Origin: G963678445 sp963678445
Lineage (GTDB): Bacteria; Hydrogenedentota; Hydrogenedentia; Hydrogenedentales; G963678445
Reading direction: 5' to 3'
Length of the DNA: 64,000 nucleotides
NCBI GenBank assembly: GCA_963678445.1
Contig: OY782877.1
Coordinates: forward strand, 4,278,001 to 4,342,000
This document shows positions 17,813-26,132 of the stretch, in pieces. A program made the translations under genes and the position numbers. The stretch's first letter is position 1; the number at the start of each line of letters is the position of its first letter. Below the pieces are notes generated by a model. It did no database searches and was not told where the DNA came from. It worked only from the letters and a program-made list of their open reading frames with translations.

Positions 17813-18635
17813 GCGCTGAGTGCTCTGGCGATGGCGTCTTTGTGTTTTTTGCCCGATTTGGCCAGTGCGTTGCGAATGAAGTGCGTCCAGCAGCGCTGTC
17901 AGGATGCCCTGGTGTCTGTCGGAAATTACCCATTGGACGCCCGTCAATCCGCGTCGCTTCACCTCGCAAAACACGTTCGTCCAGGTGTCTCCGGACTCCA
18001 CGTCCGCCATGGCCCAGGTCAGCATTTCGCGTCGCCTCTCCCCGTTGATTGCGGCCACCACCAGAGCGGCCTGCTTAACGACCCGCTCCTTCCTTGCGCA
18101 CGTTGAGATAGGTGGCGTCCACTATGAGGTAGGGATAGGGAACCCCGTCCAGACGCCGGTTGCGAAACTCGTTTAGTGACTCAAATCTGAGAAGTTGTCA
18201 TAAAAAACGAAATTTTCGTTGTGGTCAGGGACGGTGAGGACCATACCTAACGCTTGCGGTCGCTGGACCTCTTTATTTCCTCGTCCAGCTCTGCCGCGAT
18301 GCACGACACCGTCGATGCCGACAGCTCGAAACCGCCCATTTTCTCCAACACGTTTTTGACCTTGCGCGTGGACACGCCCATGAAATACATCTCCGCGCAG
18401 GTCACCAGCAGCGCGCGTTCCGAACGCTTCCATTTGGCAAAAAACAGCGGCGAATATGGCTCCGTTCCCCGCACCTGCGGCGCCTGCAAGTCCATCTTGC
18501 CCAGATGGCGCTCCACTTGCGCCTCCAGGACCTACTCCAACATGAACGGCATCATTTCCTTAAACAAATCCCCCTCACAAGAAGATTGAATTTCGCTCAA
18601 AAACTCAGCAAACGGATTCCTGGTTATCGTGGAGC
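17812..18635 (-). mobile_element. IS256-family (mutator-type) transposase remnant, multiply broken
   Basis: Pieces in order on the minus strand: N-terminal FAEFLSEIQSS after an ATA where the ATG should be (18625-18627), an in-frame TAG (18532-18534), the conserved GVSTRKVKNVLE and FELSASTVS, then LDEEI, where a 100-bp repeat interrupts it. It continues with NEFRNRRLDGVPYPYLIVDATYLNVRKEG (shown here only as its parts: NEFRNRRLDG, the catalytic-Asp strand LIVDATY, and LNVRKEG). A small frameshift follows near 18075, then GDTWTNVFCEVKRRGL and VISDRHQGIL (second Asp), a short deletion, and RCWTHFIRNALAKSGKK fused to the IS3 remnant. Dead element. Confidence 0.85.
18176..18275 (-). repeat. 100-bp dispersed repeat inserted in the IS256 transposase gene
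   Basis: On the minus strand it starts GAGGTCCAGCGACCGC, contains TATGGTCCTCACC, a palindromic AACGAAAATTTCGTT and TTTTTTATGACAACTT, and ends GAGTCAC. TTTA occurs at 18172-18175 and again at 18272-18275. Removing 100 bases joins codons for LDEEI directly to NEFRNRR, the uninterrupted transposase frame. Confidence 0.9.
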
Positions 18636-18638
18636 TCC

Positions 18639-18803
18639 TCTGATTTGTTAGAGCACCAAGAATTGGAGCAAACGGTGGCCTTCTTTCTCTACTCACCTTT
18701 TACAGAAGATAGATTGCGCTATCCACAAAAGGATTATAAAGCTCGTGTTTGGGAGAGAGAAGCTTTTAAAAAACGTCATAGTATGTTTATTCAGCGAGAA
18801 TAA
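18639..18803 (+). pseudogene. 3' fragment of an unidentified gene truncated by the IS256 remnant
   Basis: An open frame without its own start reads LLEHQELEQTVAFFLYSP and then TEDRLRYPQKDYKARVWER, ending FIQRE and TAA. It begins where the IS256 remnant ends. The composition is protein-like (Arg, Lys, Glu, aromatic) and the frame runs 51 codons to the stop. I cannot name the parent gene. The following 200 bases to sufC show no further gene. Confidence 0.45.
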
Positions 18804-19005
18804 AAGGCCGCAACTTATGCTATGAGGCATCTATGTGTCAGAAGGTATTTAATCGGATTCTGGTTGCGTTGCTGAAGCTTTACTTGCTACCCTGTTTATA
18901 GATCGGGGGGACGCCTTCTTGATGCGATGAAATAATTCTTGAAACAACGCTGTTAGAAGTACGTCACGTAACATAACATGTGTTTTACTACAAGGAGACC
19001 CTGTT

Positions 19006-19740
19006 ATGGGGATATTAAAAATAGATTCGCTCACCCAGATATTGGGTGGAAAGAGAGTCCTGGATGGGCTGAGCATGGATATTTGGGAAGGCCATATCCA
19101 TGCGGTAATTGGTCCTAATGGGGCAGGTAAATCGACATTGGCCAATACTATCATGGGGCTTCATGGCTACACGGCCCATGAAGGGGATATCCTTTTGGAA
19201 GGCAACTCGCTACGCACCCTGTCAGTAGATGAACGGGCGCGCTTGGGAATTACATTGGCCTGGCAGGAACCGGCGCGTTTTGAAGGCTTAGGCGTGCGTA
19301 GTTTCGTATTGTCAGGGGCAAAAGAGAAAACGACAAAGCGTGCGGAAGACGTTTTGTCGATGCTGGGTATGGAACCGGAACGCTACTTAGGACGTTGTGT
19401 TGACAAAACCTTGAGTGGAGGGGAGCGCAAGCGGATTGAGTTAGCCTCTATTCTGGCAATGGAACCGCGCATTGTAATTATGGACGAACCCGACTCTGGG
19501 ATTGATGTGGAGGCTTTGGAACATATCTTTACTGCCTTACAAAAATTGCGTGAGGCGGGGACGACGGTGGTGATGATTACCCATAGTTTGGCTGTCCTGA
19601 ATCAGGCGGATCACGCCTTTTTGATGTGCCATGGAACGTTGCTGGACAAAGGACCGGTGGAGAAAATCGGTAAGTATTTTGAAAATAAGTGCTTGCCTTG
19701 TAATCATATCAACCAGCCGGAATTGGGAGAGTTGTCATGA
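19006..19740 (+). CDS. sufC: SufC-type Fe-S cluster assembly ATPase
   Basis: ABC-family ATPase that powers the SufB scaffold during iron-sulfur cluster assembly. Walker A GPNGAGKST is at residues 36-44. The signature LSGGERKRIE and Walker B IVIMDEPDSGID follow, where the DEPDSGID form is characteristic of SufC rather than transport ATPases. The C-terminus carries a CLPCNH stretch that could bind metal. 244 residues, no membrane partner. Good ribosome-binding site (AAGGAG). The stop overlaps the sufB start (ATGA), implying coupled translation. No sufS, sufE, sufU or sufD lies beside it. Confidence 0.93.
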   Translation: MGILKIDSLTQILGGKRVLDGLSMDIWEGHIHAVIGPNGAGKSTLANTIMGLHGYTAHEGDILLEGNSLRTLSVDERARLGITLAWQEPARFEGLGVRSFVLSGAKEKTTKRAEDVLSMLGMEPERYLGRCVDKTLSGGERKRIELASILAMEPRIVIMDEPDSGIDVEALEHIFTALQKLREAGTTVVMITHSLAVLNQADHAFLMCHGTLLDKGPVEKIGKYFENKCLPCNHINQPELGELS

Positions 19741-20687
19741 GCCAGAGTGATGTTGTGGCACAGTTGTTAGCGTCGGTTGGTTTTGATCCCAAGCATCCCT
19801 TTGGCGACGATGTGGCGCGCATAGAAGTCCATGAAAATAAGGTGGTGGGGATGCATCTGGTGCCGGGACTGCATGTGGATGCCGAGCCGATGGAGCAGGG
19901 GGTCAATGTGCAATTGCGGGTAGATGCAGGGGTGGTTCTTGCAAAGCCGGTGCACATTTGTTTCGGCGTGTTGCCGGAGGATGGCGTGCAGTGTATTAAC
20001 ATGGATATCGACATTGCGGAAAAAGCGGATGCCTCCATCCTGGCGCACTGCACCTTTCCCAATGCCAGGAACGTTCGCCATGAAATGGAAGCGCGTATAA
20101 ATATAGGGGCAGGGGCGCGGTATTCCTATTTTGAACGCCATGTACACGGACCTCATGGGGGGGTGAATATCATTCCCAATGCGGTTATCAAGGTGATGGA
20201 GGATGCGGAATTCACTACCGAATTTGAGCTTTTAAAAGGGCGTGCCGGTAAAATTCGTTTTGCCTATGATGCGGAATGCCATGCTCGAAGTATCCTGGAA
20301 ATGACCGCACGTATAAACGGACGCCACGATGATGATATTCACATTGAAGAAAAGGCAAGCCTGATTGGTGCAGATGCGCGTGCTGCACTGACCTCGCACA
20401 TTGCATTGCGCGATCATGCCTGCGCAGAAATCTATAATGTGATGAAGGCGACTGGAGACCGTGCTCGGGGACATGTGGATTGTAAGGAAATCGTACTTAA
20501 TAACGCGGTGGCCAAAGCTATTCCGGTGGTAGAAGTACACAACCCTACCGCGCATATAACCCATGAAGCGGCGATCGGTAGTGTCGATTCCAAACAGTTA
20601 GAGACCTTGCTTTCTCGCGGTCTTTCGGAAGACGAAGCAACCGACATGATCATAGAAGGCTTGTTGAGTAAACGTAGCGGGCAGTAG
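19737..20687 (+). CDS. sufB: SufB/SufD-family Fe-S scaffold protein (short form)
   Basis: Partner of SufC in iron-sulfur cluster assembly. At 316 residues it is much shorter than classical SufB (about 480), keeping the beta-helix core and the C-terminal signature region: GHVDCKEIV (a Cys in the scaffold position), VEVHNPTAHITHEAAIGSVDSKQLE and the helical LLSRGLSEDEATDMIIEG. With only SufC and this single SufB-like subunit, the locus matches the minimal two-gene SUF-like arrangement known from archaea and some bacteria. Homodimerisation is expected but inferred. Confidence 0.9.
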   Translation: MSQSDVVAQLLASVGFDPKHPFGDDVARIEVHENKVVGMHLVPGLHVDAEPMEQGVNVQLRVDAGVVLAKPVHICFGVLPEDGVQCINMDIDIAEKADASILAHCTFPNARNVRHEMEARINIGAGARYSYFERHVHGPHGGVNIIPNAVIKVMEDAEFTTEFELLKGRAGKIRFAYDAECHARSILEMTARINGRHDDDIHIEEKASLIGADARAALTSHIALRDHACAEIYNVMKATGDRARGHVDCKEIVLNNAVAKAIPVVEVHNPTAHITHEAAIGSVDSKQLETLLSRGLSEDEATDMIIEGLLSKRSGQ

Positions 20688-20713
20688 GGGTGTGCCCACG
20701 AGCTATGCTATGC

Positions 20714-21421
20714 TTAAACACCTTTCGCAGGCGTTGTTGGCATAGGCGGCGGTAATTTCCGCATGTGCTCATAGCCTAGCGCCAGTAGTACAACCATCCA
20801 GGGAGTGACAATGTAAACCCCCACCAGGAAACACAATAGTCCTGCAACATGTATTAAAGATAACAGCGCCCAAAGACGTAACCAGGCTTTGGGCGCTTGT
20901 AGTACCATCTGGCGACTTTTTCGTAATGCTTCATGACCGGAAGCACCATCGCAAATGAAAAAGAAGCTGGGTGCGTAAAGGGCAATGACACCGCAAGTAG
21001 GAAGCAGGCACAATGTCCCGCCAACGGCAATAATCGGTATCAAAAGGCCCAAATAGTTTTGGCTTAACGCCCAATAGACTCCAGCAAAGAGCGGACAGGC
21101 AAACAAGGTCGTGAGCAACGTGGTCAGCAAGAAGATGAATGCTCCTGCATAACAGGTGGGCAAGAAGCATAGGAAGCCTGCGAATATATCGGGGAAATCG
21201 GCTTCCTCCTTCCGTACGACAGCAAGTGCGATCTTCGCTACGCCATGCCATAAAGGGCCTACCAGTACGATGCTGCCAATCAACAGCAGCATAGGCGTCA
21301 TGCTGAAAAGACTGTTAAAGACCAAGTGTGCAATGAATAGTAGCAGAAAATTTGCCTTAAAAATTTCCCAGGATTCTCCTAACATTCGCCGTAACGGGAA
21401 GGTGGGGGGCGCTGGATTCAT
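20714..21421 (-). CDS. Multi-pass inner-membrane protein of unknown function
   Basis: A 235-residue protein with about five or six hydrophobic segments (for example about 22-55, 85-115, 120-155, 185-215) and a Pro-rich C-terminus. The layout, with an SWEIFKANFLLL start and a cytoplasmic GHEALRKSRQMV-type loop, is like the DUF975 or glycerophosphodiester-phosphodiesterase membrane-domain families, but I do not claim membership. It lies 14 bases downstream of the lplT-aas fusion with a GGAAGG ribosome-binding site, so it is likely the second gene of that operon and may be linked to membrane lipids. Confidence 0.75.
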   Translation of the reverse strand: MNPAPPTFPLRRMLGESWEIFKANFLLLFIAHLVFNSLFSMTPMLLLIGSIVLVGPLWHGVAKIALAVVRKEEADFPDIFAGFLCFLPTCYAGAFIFLLTTLLTTLFACPLFAGVYWALSQNYLGLLIPIIAVGGTLCLLPTCGVIALYAPSFFFICDGASGHEALRKSRQMVLQAPKAWLRLWALLSLIHVAGLLCFLVGVYIVTPWMVVLLALGYEHMRKLPPPMPTTPAKGV

Positions 21422-21435
21422 AGTATTTTCCTTCC

Positions 21436-24400
21436 TTATTCACCCAAATCCAGGGCAAGGGCCAATTGTTTGACAGCTTTTAAATCCATTTTTCCCGTAC
21501 CCAGGACCGGGATTTCGTCGATACAGTAAAAAGCGTTGGCACGGGGACGCCAGAGATTGGGGAGCGTGCTGTGATGTAATTCGTTTAGGAGGGTGTCCAG
21601 CTGTTCTTCAGAAAGCGTATGGAGCACCACGAGGCGTTCTCCTTTTTGGGTATCCGGTACACTGGTAACGGCAAGCGCTTGTTCGGTCAGCCCTAACAGG
21701 TCATGCAATAACGTTTCAACCTTATTGTGCGGCACCATTTCTCCGGCAATTTTGCTGAAACGCGCCAGTCGATCGGTAATGGTAATGAAACCAGTTTCAT
21801 CCACCGCAGCAATGTCCCCAGTAGAATACCACCCGTCCTTTAAGACACTCGCCGTTTTTTCGGGTTGGTTCAGATACCCCCTCATTACATTAGGACCTTT
21901 TACCTGCAACAGTCCAGGCTCGTTACGGGACAGCAAGGCGCCGGTATCCGGATCGACAACACGCAGGCTTTCTCCAGGTAGCGGACGTCCGATAGAGCCA
22001 CGTTTGCAGTAATGTGTAAAGAAGCCGGGGCAGGTAAAGTCGGGCGTACTCACGGAAATGATAGGGGCACATTCAGTAGCGCCATAACCCTCTAGCGGTT
22101 CGACACCAAACTTGCGTTGGAAGGCGTCACGAACACGGTCGGGTAATTTTTCGGCGCCCGCGATAACCATCTCCAGACTTTCCATCTGTTCAGGGGTGCA
22201 GCGCCGTATGAAGCCCTGCAAGAAGGTCGAAGTGCCAATGACCAGCGTACACTTATACTTCTTTACCAGATTCCCAAGGATACGTGGCTCCAGCGGATTA
22301 GGATGATACACGCATCGCACATTGTTGAGTAGCGCCATCCACAGCGTTACAGAGAAGCCGAAGGAGTGGAAGAAGGGAAGAAAGGCAAGTACACAGCTTT
22401 CTGAATGATGCGGCACCCATGAAGCAATAGTTTCTACCTGAGACATGATGTTCCGATGGGTGAGCATGATACCTTTGGGCTGTCCCTCACTGCCACTGGA
22501 GAAGATAAGCGTTGCCAGATCATCCTCTGTGCGTTTGGGTGCGCCCAAACTACGGCATAAGAACCAGTGAGGGGCGAAGAGAGCATAGAGTATACCGAGG
22601 ATACGGTCCTTCTTTGTCACGGAATCTTTGATGTCTTCAAGGAATACAGGTTCACCGGGCACATCCAACGGGAGACGTTCGAGGAATTTTTTTGACGTGA
22701 GTACCTGCGTTATATTGCATTGTTCCGCGCAGGATTGCATGGTCTCGGAAGAAGCAGTGTAGTTCAGATTGACGGCGACTCGTCCCATGAACTGCAGGGC
22801 AAGGTTGGTAAGTGCGCCACCCACCGTTGGTGGCACCAGTACGCCCACCATTTTCTGATTATCCAGGCGTTGTTTCAGTTTTCGGGCAAAGATAATACTA
22901 CCTACCAAGGCCTTGAAATAACTCAATTGCCCCGAGGTTAAATCCGCCATTGCCATACGCCGCATGCTACGTCGTGCTATCGTCAGAAATCCCTTGGAAA
23001 GCAACGGGAAACGAAATGGAACCGCCATAAGGATGTCCGTACCCATGGTCTGGATGCACTCACGCACCTCAACGCCCCCTGTAGCGACCAGACGAGGCAG
23101 ATCGAAAGAAATATAAATGGGGTAGCGAAAACGACCAGGCCAGCGCCAACAAATCTGATTTTCTTCAAAGGTATACAGCGATTCTTTAAGACGGCTCATA
23201 AACACAGGCACCACCGGTGCTTTCAGATTTTTCGTCAGTCGTCCATAATTGCTGTGCCAGGGCGCTTCCTCGCTATCGGCATGGTAGCACGCTTCGGTGT
23301 TTACACAGACCACATGCCCCGCCGCAACCAGCCGACGGATTTCAGCCTGTATCCGTTTCATGGCTTTGCGATCAGCCTTGGGAGGAACAGGGACGATGGA
23401 CAGGTAACGAGCCAATCGGCCCAGCAGGGGAGCTTTATAGATATCTTCGCCAACGACGAAGTAGACCTGGCGATCAACCGCAGCCAGAAGGGCAAAAACA
23501 TCAACCAGTGAAATGTGGGGGGCAACCAGCACAGCCCCACCTTTTTCCGGGATATTTTTGCGGCCACGCACATGCCAGCGCAGCAATGTGCCATCTAGCA
23601 GCCACATGGTTGTGCGTACCAGCAGCATGGGTTCTTTCAGGCACAGGTAGACGCCTACCCCAGTGGTCATCAGCGCTGTTACTAAAAAGATGCATTGTGG
23701 CGAGCAGTGCAACAGGCTGAACAAGACCCAGAAAAGTCCTGCGGCGACCATCATCGCGGCAAAGGTGACAAAGTTAGAGGTGGCGATCATGCCGCCTTTC
23801 ACATCGTCAGGACTGCGCTGCTGCAACATAGCCGCCAAGGGCACATCAAACATACCCGCGAAGAAGCCCAGCAGGAAGAGAAAGGTTAGGTGAAATGTGA
23901 GCGATAGCCCCGGGATAGCGAGTAGAAATCCCATGAGGGTCAGTCCAAAGAGACCGACGGGGATCAGACCTAGCTCGATTTTGCCGCGTGAAAGGAAGCC
24001 TGCCGCCAGACTTCCTACCCCGATTCCCAAAGCCATCAATGCCAATAAGATGCTTTTGGCGGTGTCGCCTTCGTAGGTTGCGTCGCCCAATTCAATGACG
24101 TTTTGAAGTACAAGTGCGCCAGCAAACCAGAAATAGGCAATACCCACCATAGTCATAAGAAGGCGCTTGTCGGCTGCGAACATCCGGAAGTATTTGCCCA
24201 TACCCGCATAGGGATTCACAGGTATCCTGCGTTCTGGTGCAGCAGGTGCTGAGGGTGTCACCAACAGCGATGCGCCTAACCCAAACAGGGAGAATAGCAC
24301 CATCAGCATCATGACATAATGCATGCCCTCCGAAAAGGAATCCGTAAGGACACCAGCAACCGCCGAACCAATAATAATAGCGAGGAAAGTCCACATGTTC

Positions 24401-24852
24401 AGCAGACCATTACCCCACGATAATTTTGATTCTGGCAGGATCTCGGGCAGAATACCGTATTTTGCCGGACTAAAAAATGTACTTTGCATCGCCATGAGAA
24501 AGAGCGTGAAGAAAAGGAGTACCGGGCTGGAGAAAAATACGGCAATGACGCCCATACTCATAACCCCCAGTTCCCATATTTTTGTCCAGACGGTAACGCG
24601 TTTTTTGCTGAAGCGATCGCCTAAAGCACCTGCAATAGCAGGGAAGAGGAGCCAGGGTAAATTGAAGACAGCGGTGGCCAGCGAGGTGACGCTTCCTGCG
24701 TCTTCCACCAAGGTTTTTGCATAGAAAATAATGATGAGTTTATAGACATTATCACTAAATGCGCCTTGGAATTGTGTCATCAAAAGCGCCCAAAAACCCA
24801 ATCTATTATAATACTCACCATTCTTGGTGAGGTTCTTTCGTGTCGTAGTCAT
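21436..24852 (-). CDS. Lysophospholipid flippase-acyltransferase-acyl-ACP synthetase fusion (LplT-Aas)
   Basis: A 1138-residue three-part enzyme that brings lysophospholipids back through the inner membrane and re-acylates them. Residues 1 to about 420 form a 12-helix MFS transporter like LplT. A PlsC-type acyltransferase follows with HX4D motif HISLVD near residue 445. An AMP-forming acyl-ACP/acyl-CoA synthetase has LIFSSGSEGQPKG near 784 and YSTGDIA further on. E. coli has LplT and Aas as two proteins; fusion is known in other bacteria. I start at the ATG preceded by GGAAGG; an open frame extends 66 codons further but looks non-coding. The marR gene lies upstream on the same strand. Confidence 0.93.
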   Translation of the reverse strand: MTTTRKNLTKNGEYYNRLGFWALLMTQFQGAFSDNVYKLIIIFYAKTLVEDAGSVTSLATAVFNLPWLLFPAIAGALGDRFSKKRVTVWTKIWELGVMSMGVIAVFFSSPVLLFFTLFLMAMQSTFFSPAKYGILPEILPESKLSWGNGLLNMWTFLAIIIGSAVAGVLTDSFSEGMHYVMMLMVLFSLFGLGASLLVTPSAPAAPERRIPVNPYAGMGKYFRMFAADKRLLMTMVGIAYFWFAGALVLQNVIELGDATYEGDTAKSILLALMALGIGVGSLAAGFLSRGKIELGLIPVGLFGLTLMGFLLAIPGLSLTFHLTFLFLLGFFAGMFDVPLAAMLQQRSPDDVKGGMIATSNFVTFAAMMVAAGLFWVLFSLLHCSPQCIFLVTALMTTGVGVYLCLKEPMLLVRTTMWLLDGTLLRWHVRGRKNIPEKGGAVLVAPHISLVDVFALLAAVDRQVYFVVGEDIYKAPLLGRLARYLSIVPVPPKADRKAMKRIQAEIRRLVAAGHVVCVNTEACYHADSEEAPWHSNYGRLTKNLKAPVVPVFMSRLKESLYTFEENQICWRWPGRFRYPIYISFDLPRLVATGGVEVRECIQTMGTDILMAVPFRFPLLSKGFLTIARRSMRRMAMADLTSGQLSYFKALVGSIIFARKLKQRLDNQKMVGVLVPPTVGGALTNLALQFMGRVAVNLNYTASSETMQSCAEQCNITQVLTSKKFLERLPLDVPGEPVFLEDIKDSVTKKDRILGILYALFAPHWFLCRSLGAPKRTEDDLATLIFSSGSEGQPKGIMLTHRNIMSQVETIASWVPHHSESCVLAFLPFFHSFGFSVTLWMALLNNVRCVYHPNPLEPRILGNLVKKYKCTLVIGTSTFLQGFIRRCTPEQMESLEMVIAGAEKLPDRVRDAFQRKFGVEPLEGYGATECAPIISVSTPDFTCPGFFTHYCKRGSIGRPLPGESLRVVDPDTGALLSRNEPGLLQVKGPNVMRGYLNQPEKTASVLKDGWYSTGDIAAVDETGFITITDRLARFSKIAGEMVPHNKVETLLHDLLGLTEQALAVTSVPDTQKGERLVVLHTLSEEQLDTLLNELHHSTLPNLWRPRANAFYCIDEIPVLGTGKMDLKAVKQLALALDLGE

Positions 24853-24961
24853 ATTACCAACCTTCCGCAAAATGCGGTTGTACTTCCGGATATGCCACCG
24901 ACTCACCATAAACAGAAACACGGTCTGTCTGGCAAAGGCTATTTCATGTGTTTTTCGTAAA

Positions 24962-24976
24962 TGTGACACCGTCACA
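24962..24976. promoter_or_regulatory. Inverted repeat upstream of the lplT-aas fusion
   Basis: TGTGAC-ACC-GTCACA, a perfect 6-bp inverted repeat about 110 bases before the start of the fusion gene. It could be an operator. The spacing is one base short of a CRP site. No protein can be assigned. The surrounding 300 bases, up to marR, hold no gene. Confidence 0.35.
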
Positions 24977-25150
24977 ATATAAGACGTATACTTACAGGAC
25001 GTATATCGTATTAAGCCCCTTTTATTACGATATTCTGTAAATCCCAACACGTCCTATACAGTTTCAACGTATATCCATTACGTTGCAGCCTATATCTGTG
25101 GAGATTACGTAGCGATTAAACTTTTATGAGTGTAGAGTCTTGGAAGTTTG

Positions 25151-25624
25151 CTAGGCGTTTTCCAAAGCCGCCGTAGCACGGATGCTTTCTAACTGTACGA
25201 TCAGTTTTCGGCACGCCTCATCATCCAGGGCCGCCAGTACCTCGTGAATATCACTGCGGTAGAGCGGTTCGACTTTTTCGACCAATTCCAGGCCCTTTGC
25301 CGTCAAATCCACATGATAGATGCGACGGTTACCCGGCACGGCTCGCCTTTCTACAAGTCCTTTTTCCTCCAGTTTATCTAAAACCGAGGTGACACTGGCG
25401 CGGGTTACCACCAGGCGTTTACCCAAATCCGACTGCGTCCAATCCCGTCCTTTGTACTTCAGCGCAAACAAGACATTGAATTGGGCTTCCGTGAGATTAA
25501 AATCCCGAAACAATGAAGCGCCTTTCAACGACAACACATTGGCCGTACGTACAATATTCAACACCGCCTCGTGGCGTATGTCCTGCATAGGACGATCTAG
25601 ATCAAGTTCTCTATTGATTGACAT
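25151..25624 (-). CDS. MarR-family transcriptional regulator
   Basis: A 157-residue winged-helix repressor. The DNA-binding region reads LTEAQFNVLFALK, WTQSDLGKRLVVTRASVTSVLDKLE (helix-turn-helix and recognition helix; given in two parts) and a wing VPGNRRIYHVDLTAKG. I start at the ATG preceded by GGAAAGGAAC; earlier TTG and ATG codons in frame would put a 22-bp palindrome inside the gene. It lies upstream of the lplT-aas gene on the same strand and may regulate that operon and itself. The ligand is unknown. Confidence 0.88.
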   Translation of the reverse strand: MSINRELDLDRPMQDIRHEAVLNIVRTANVLSLKGASLFRDFNLTEAQFNVLFALKYKGRDWTQSDLGKRLVVTRASVTSVLDKLEEKGLVERRAVPGNRRIYHVDLTAKGLELVEKVEPLYRSDIHEVLAALDDEACRKLIVQLESIRATAALENA

Positions 25625-25642
25625 AAATTCAAGTTCCTTTCC

Positions 25643-25664
25643 GTTTACGTTCATAATTGTAAAC
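25643..25664. promoter_or_regulatory. Candidate MarR operator
   Basis: GTTTAC and GTAAAC form a perfect inverted repeat separated by ten bases, centred about 30 bases upstream of the marR start. This is the typical size and position of a MarR-family autoregulatory site. Inferred from position only. Confidence 0.5.
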
Positions 25665-25740
25665 AACAATACTGTTAGATGTCAAATTAAATAGATTATT
25701 TTTTTTCTCATTAAACAATTACGGTTGGAGATATGCCAAA

Positions 25741-25840
25741 ACGGTCCGGTGACCGCAGGCAGGAGGCATGGTCCTTACCGTCCGTGAGCACAGCAAAAAT
25801 TTCGTTTTTTAGTCAACTTTTGAAGATGCCAGTCACCAAA
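25741..25840 (+). repeat. 100-bp dispersed repeat, tandem pair, first copy
   Basis: ACGGTCCGGTGACCGC, GGCAGGAGG, CATGGTCCTTACCGTCC, A-rich then T-rich run, AGTCAACTTTTG, ending CAGTCACCAAA. The second copy follows at exactly 100-bp spacing. Together with copy 2 and a hairpin it fills the 460-base gap between marR and the mannosidase gene. Confidence 0.88.
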
Positions 25841-25931
25841 GTGGTCCAGCGACCGCAGGCAGGAGGTGTGGTCCTTACCGTCCGTGAGCACAGCAAAATT
25901 TTGTTTTTACGCTAACTTTTGAGATGGCAGG
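25841..25931 (+). repeat. 100-bp dispersed repeat, tandem pair, second copy
   Basis: GTGGTCCAGCGACCGC, GGCAGGAGG, GTGGTCCTTACCGTCC, A-rich then T-rich run, CTAACTTTTGAGATGGCAG. The last bases of the unit are not recognisable. Confidence 0.88.
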
Positions 25932-26007
25932 AAGTAGGGACGTGCCAGAAAAAGGACGAAATATTACTGATTGCTTGGTGCTTATACTTTCGTGATGAGG
26001 TCTATGC

Positions 26008-26049
26008 AATTCCCACGTTTGCCACAGGGCCGTGGTAAACGTGGGAATT
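26008..26049. terminator. 18-bp hairpin downstream of the mannosidase gene
   Basis: The arms 26008-26025 (AATTCCCACGTTTGCCAC) and 26032-26049 pair over 18 bases with one G-T pair around a 6-base loop. It lies about 85 bases past the mannosidase stop. No T-tract follows on the minus strand, so a terminator is plausible but not certain; an RNA-stability hairpin or REP-like palindrome are alternatives. Confidence 0.45.
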
Positions 26050-26132
26050 TGGGAAACACCATTCTGCTACGGTCACAGACTTTTAAAAACCTCTATCTTT
26101 TCGCTGGCTACTTGCTTACAGTTGGCGGAGCG

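Noticed and set aside
24962..24976. CRP binding site
   Set aside because: TGTGA and TCACA are separated by five, not six, bases, and nothing else suggests cAMP control.
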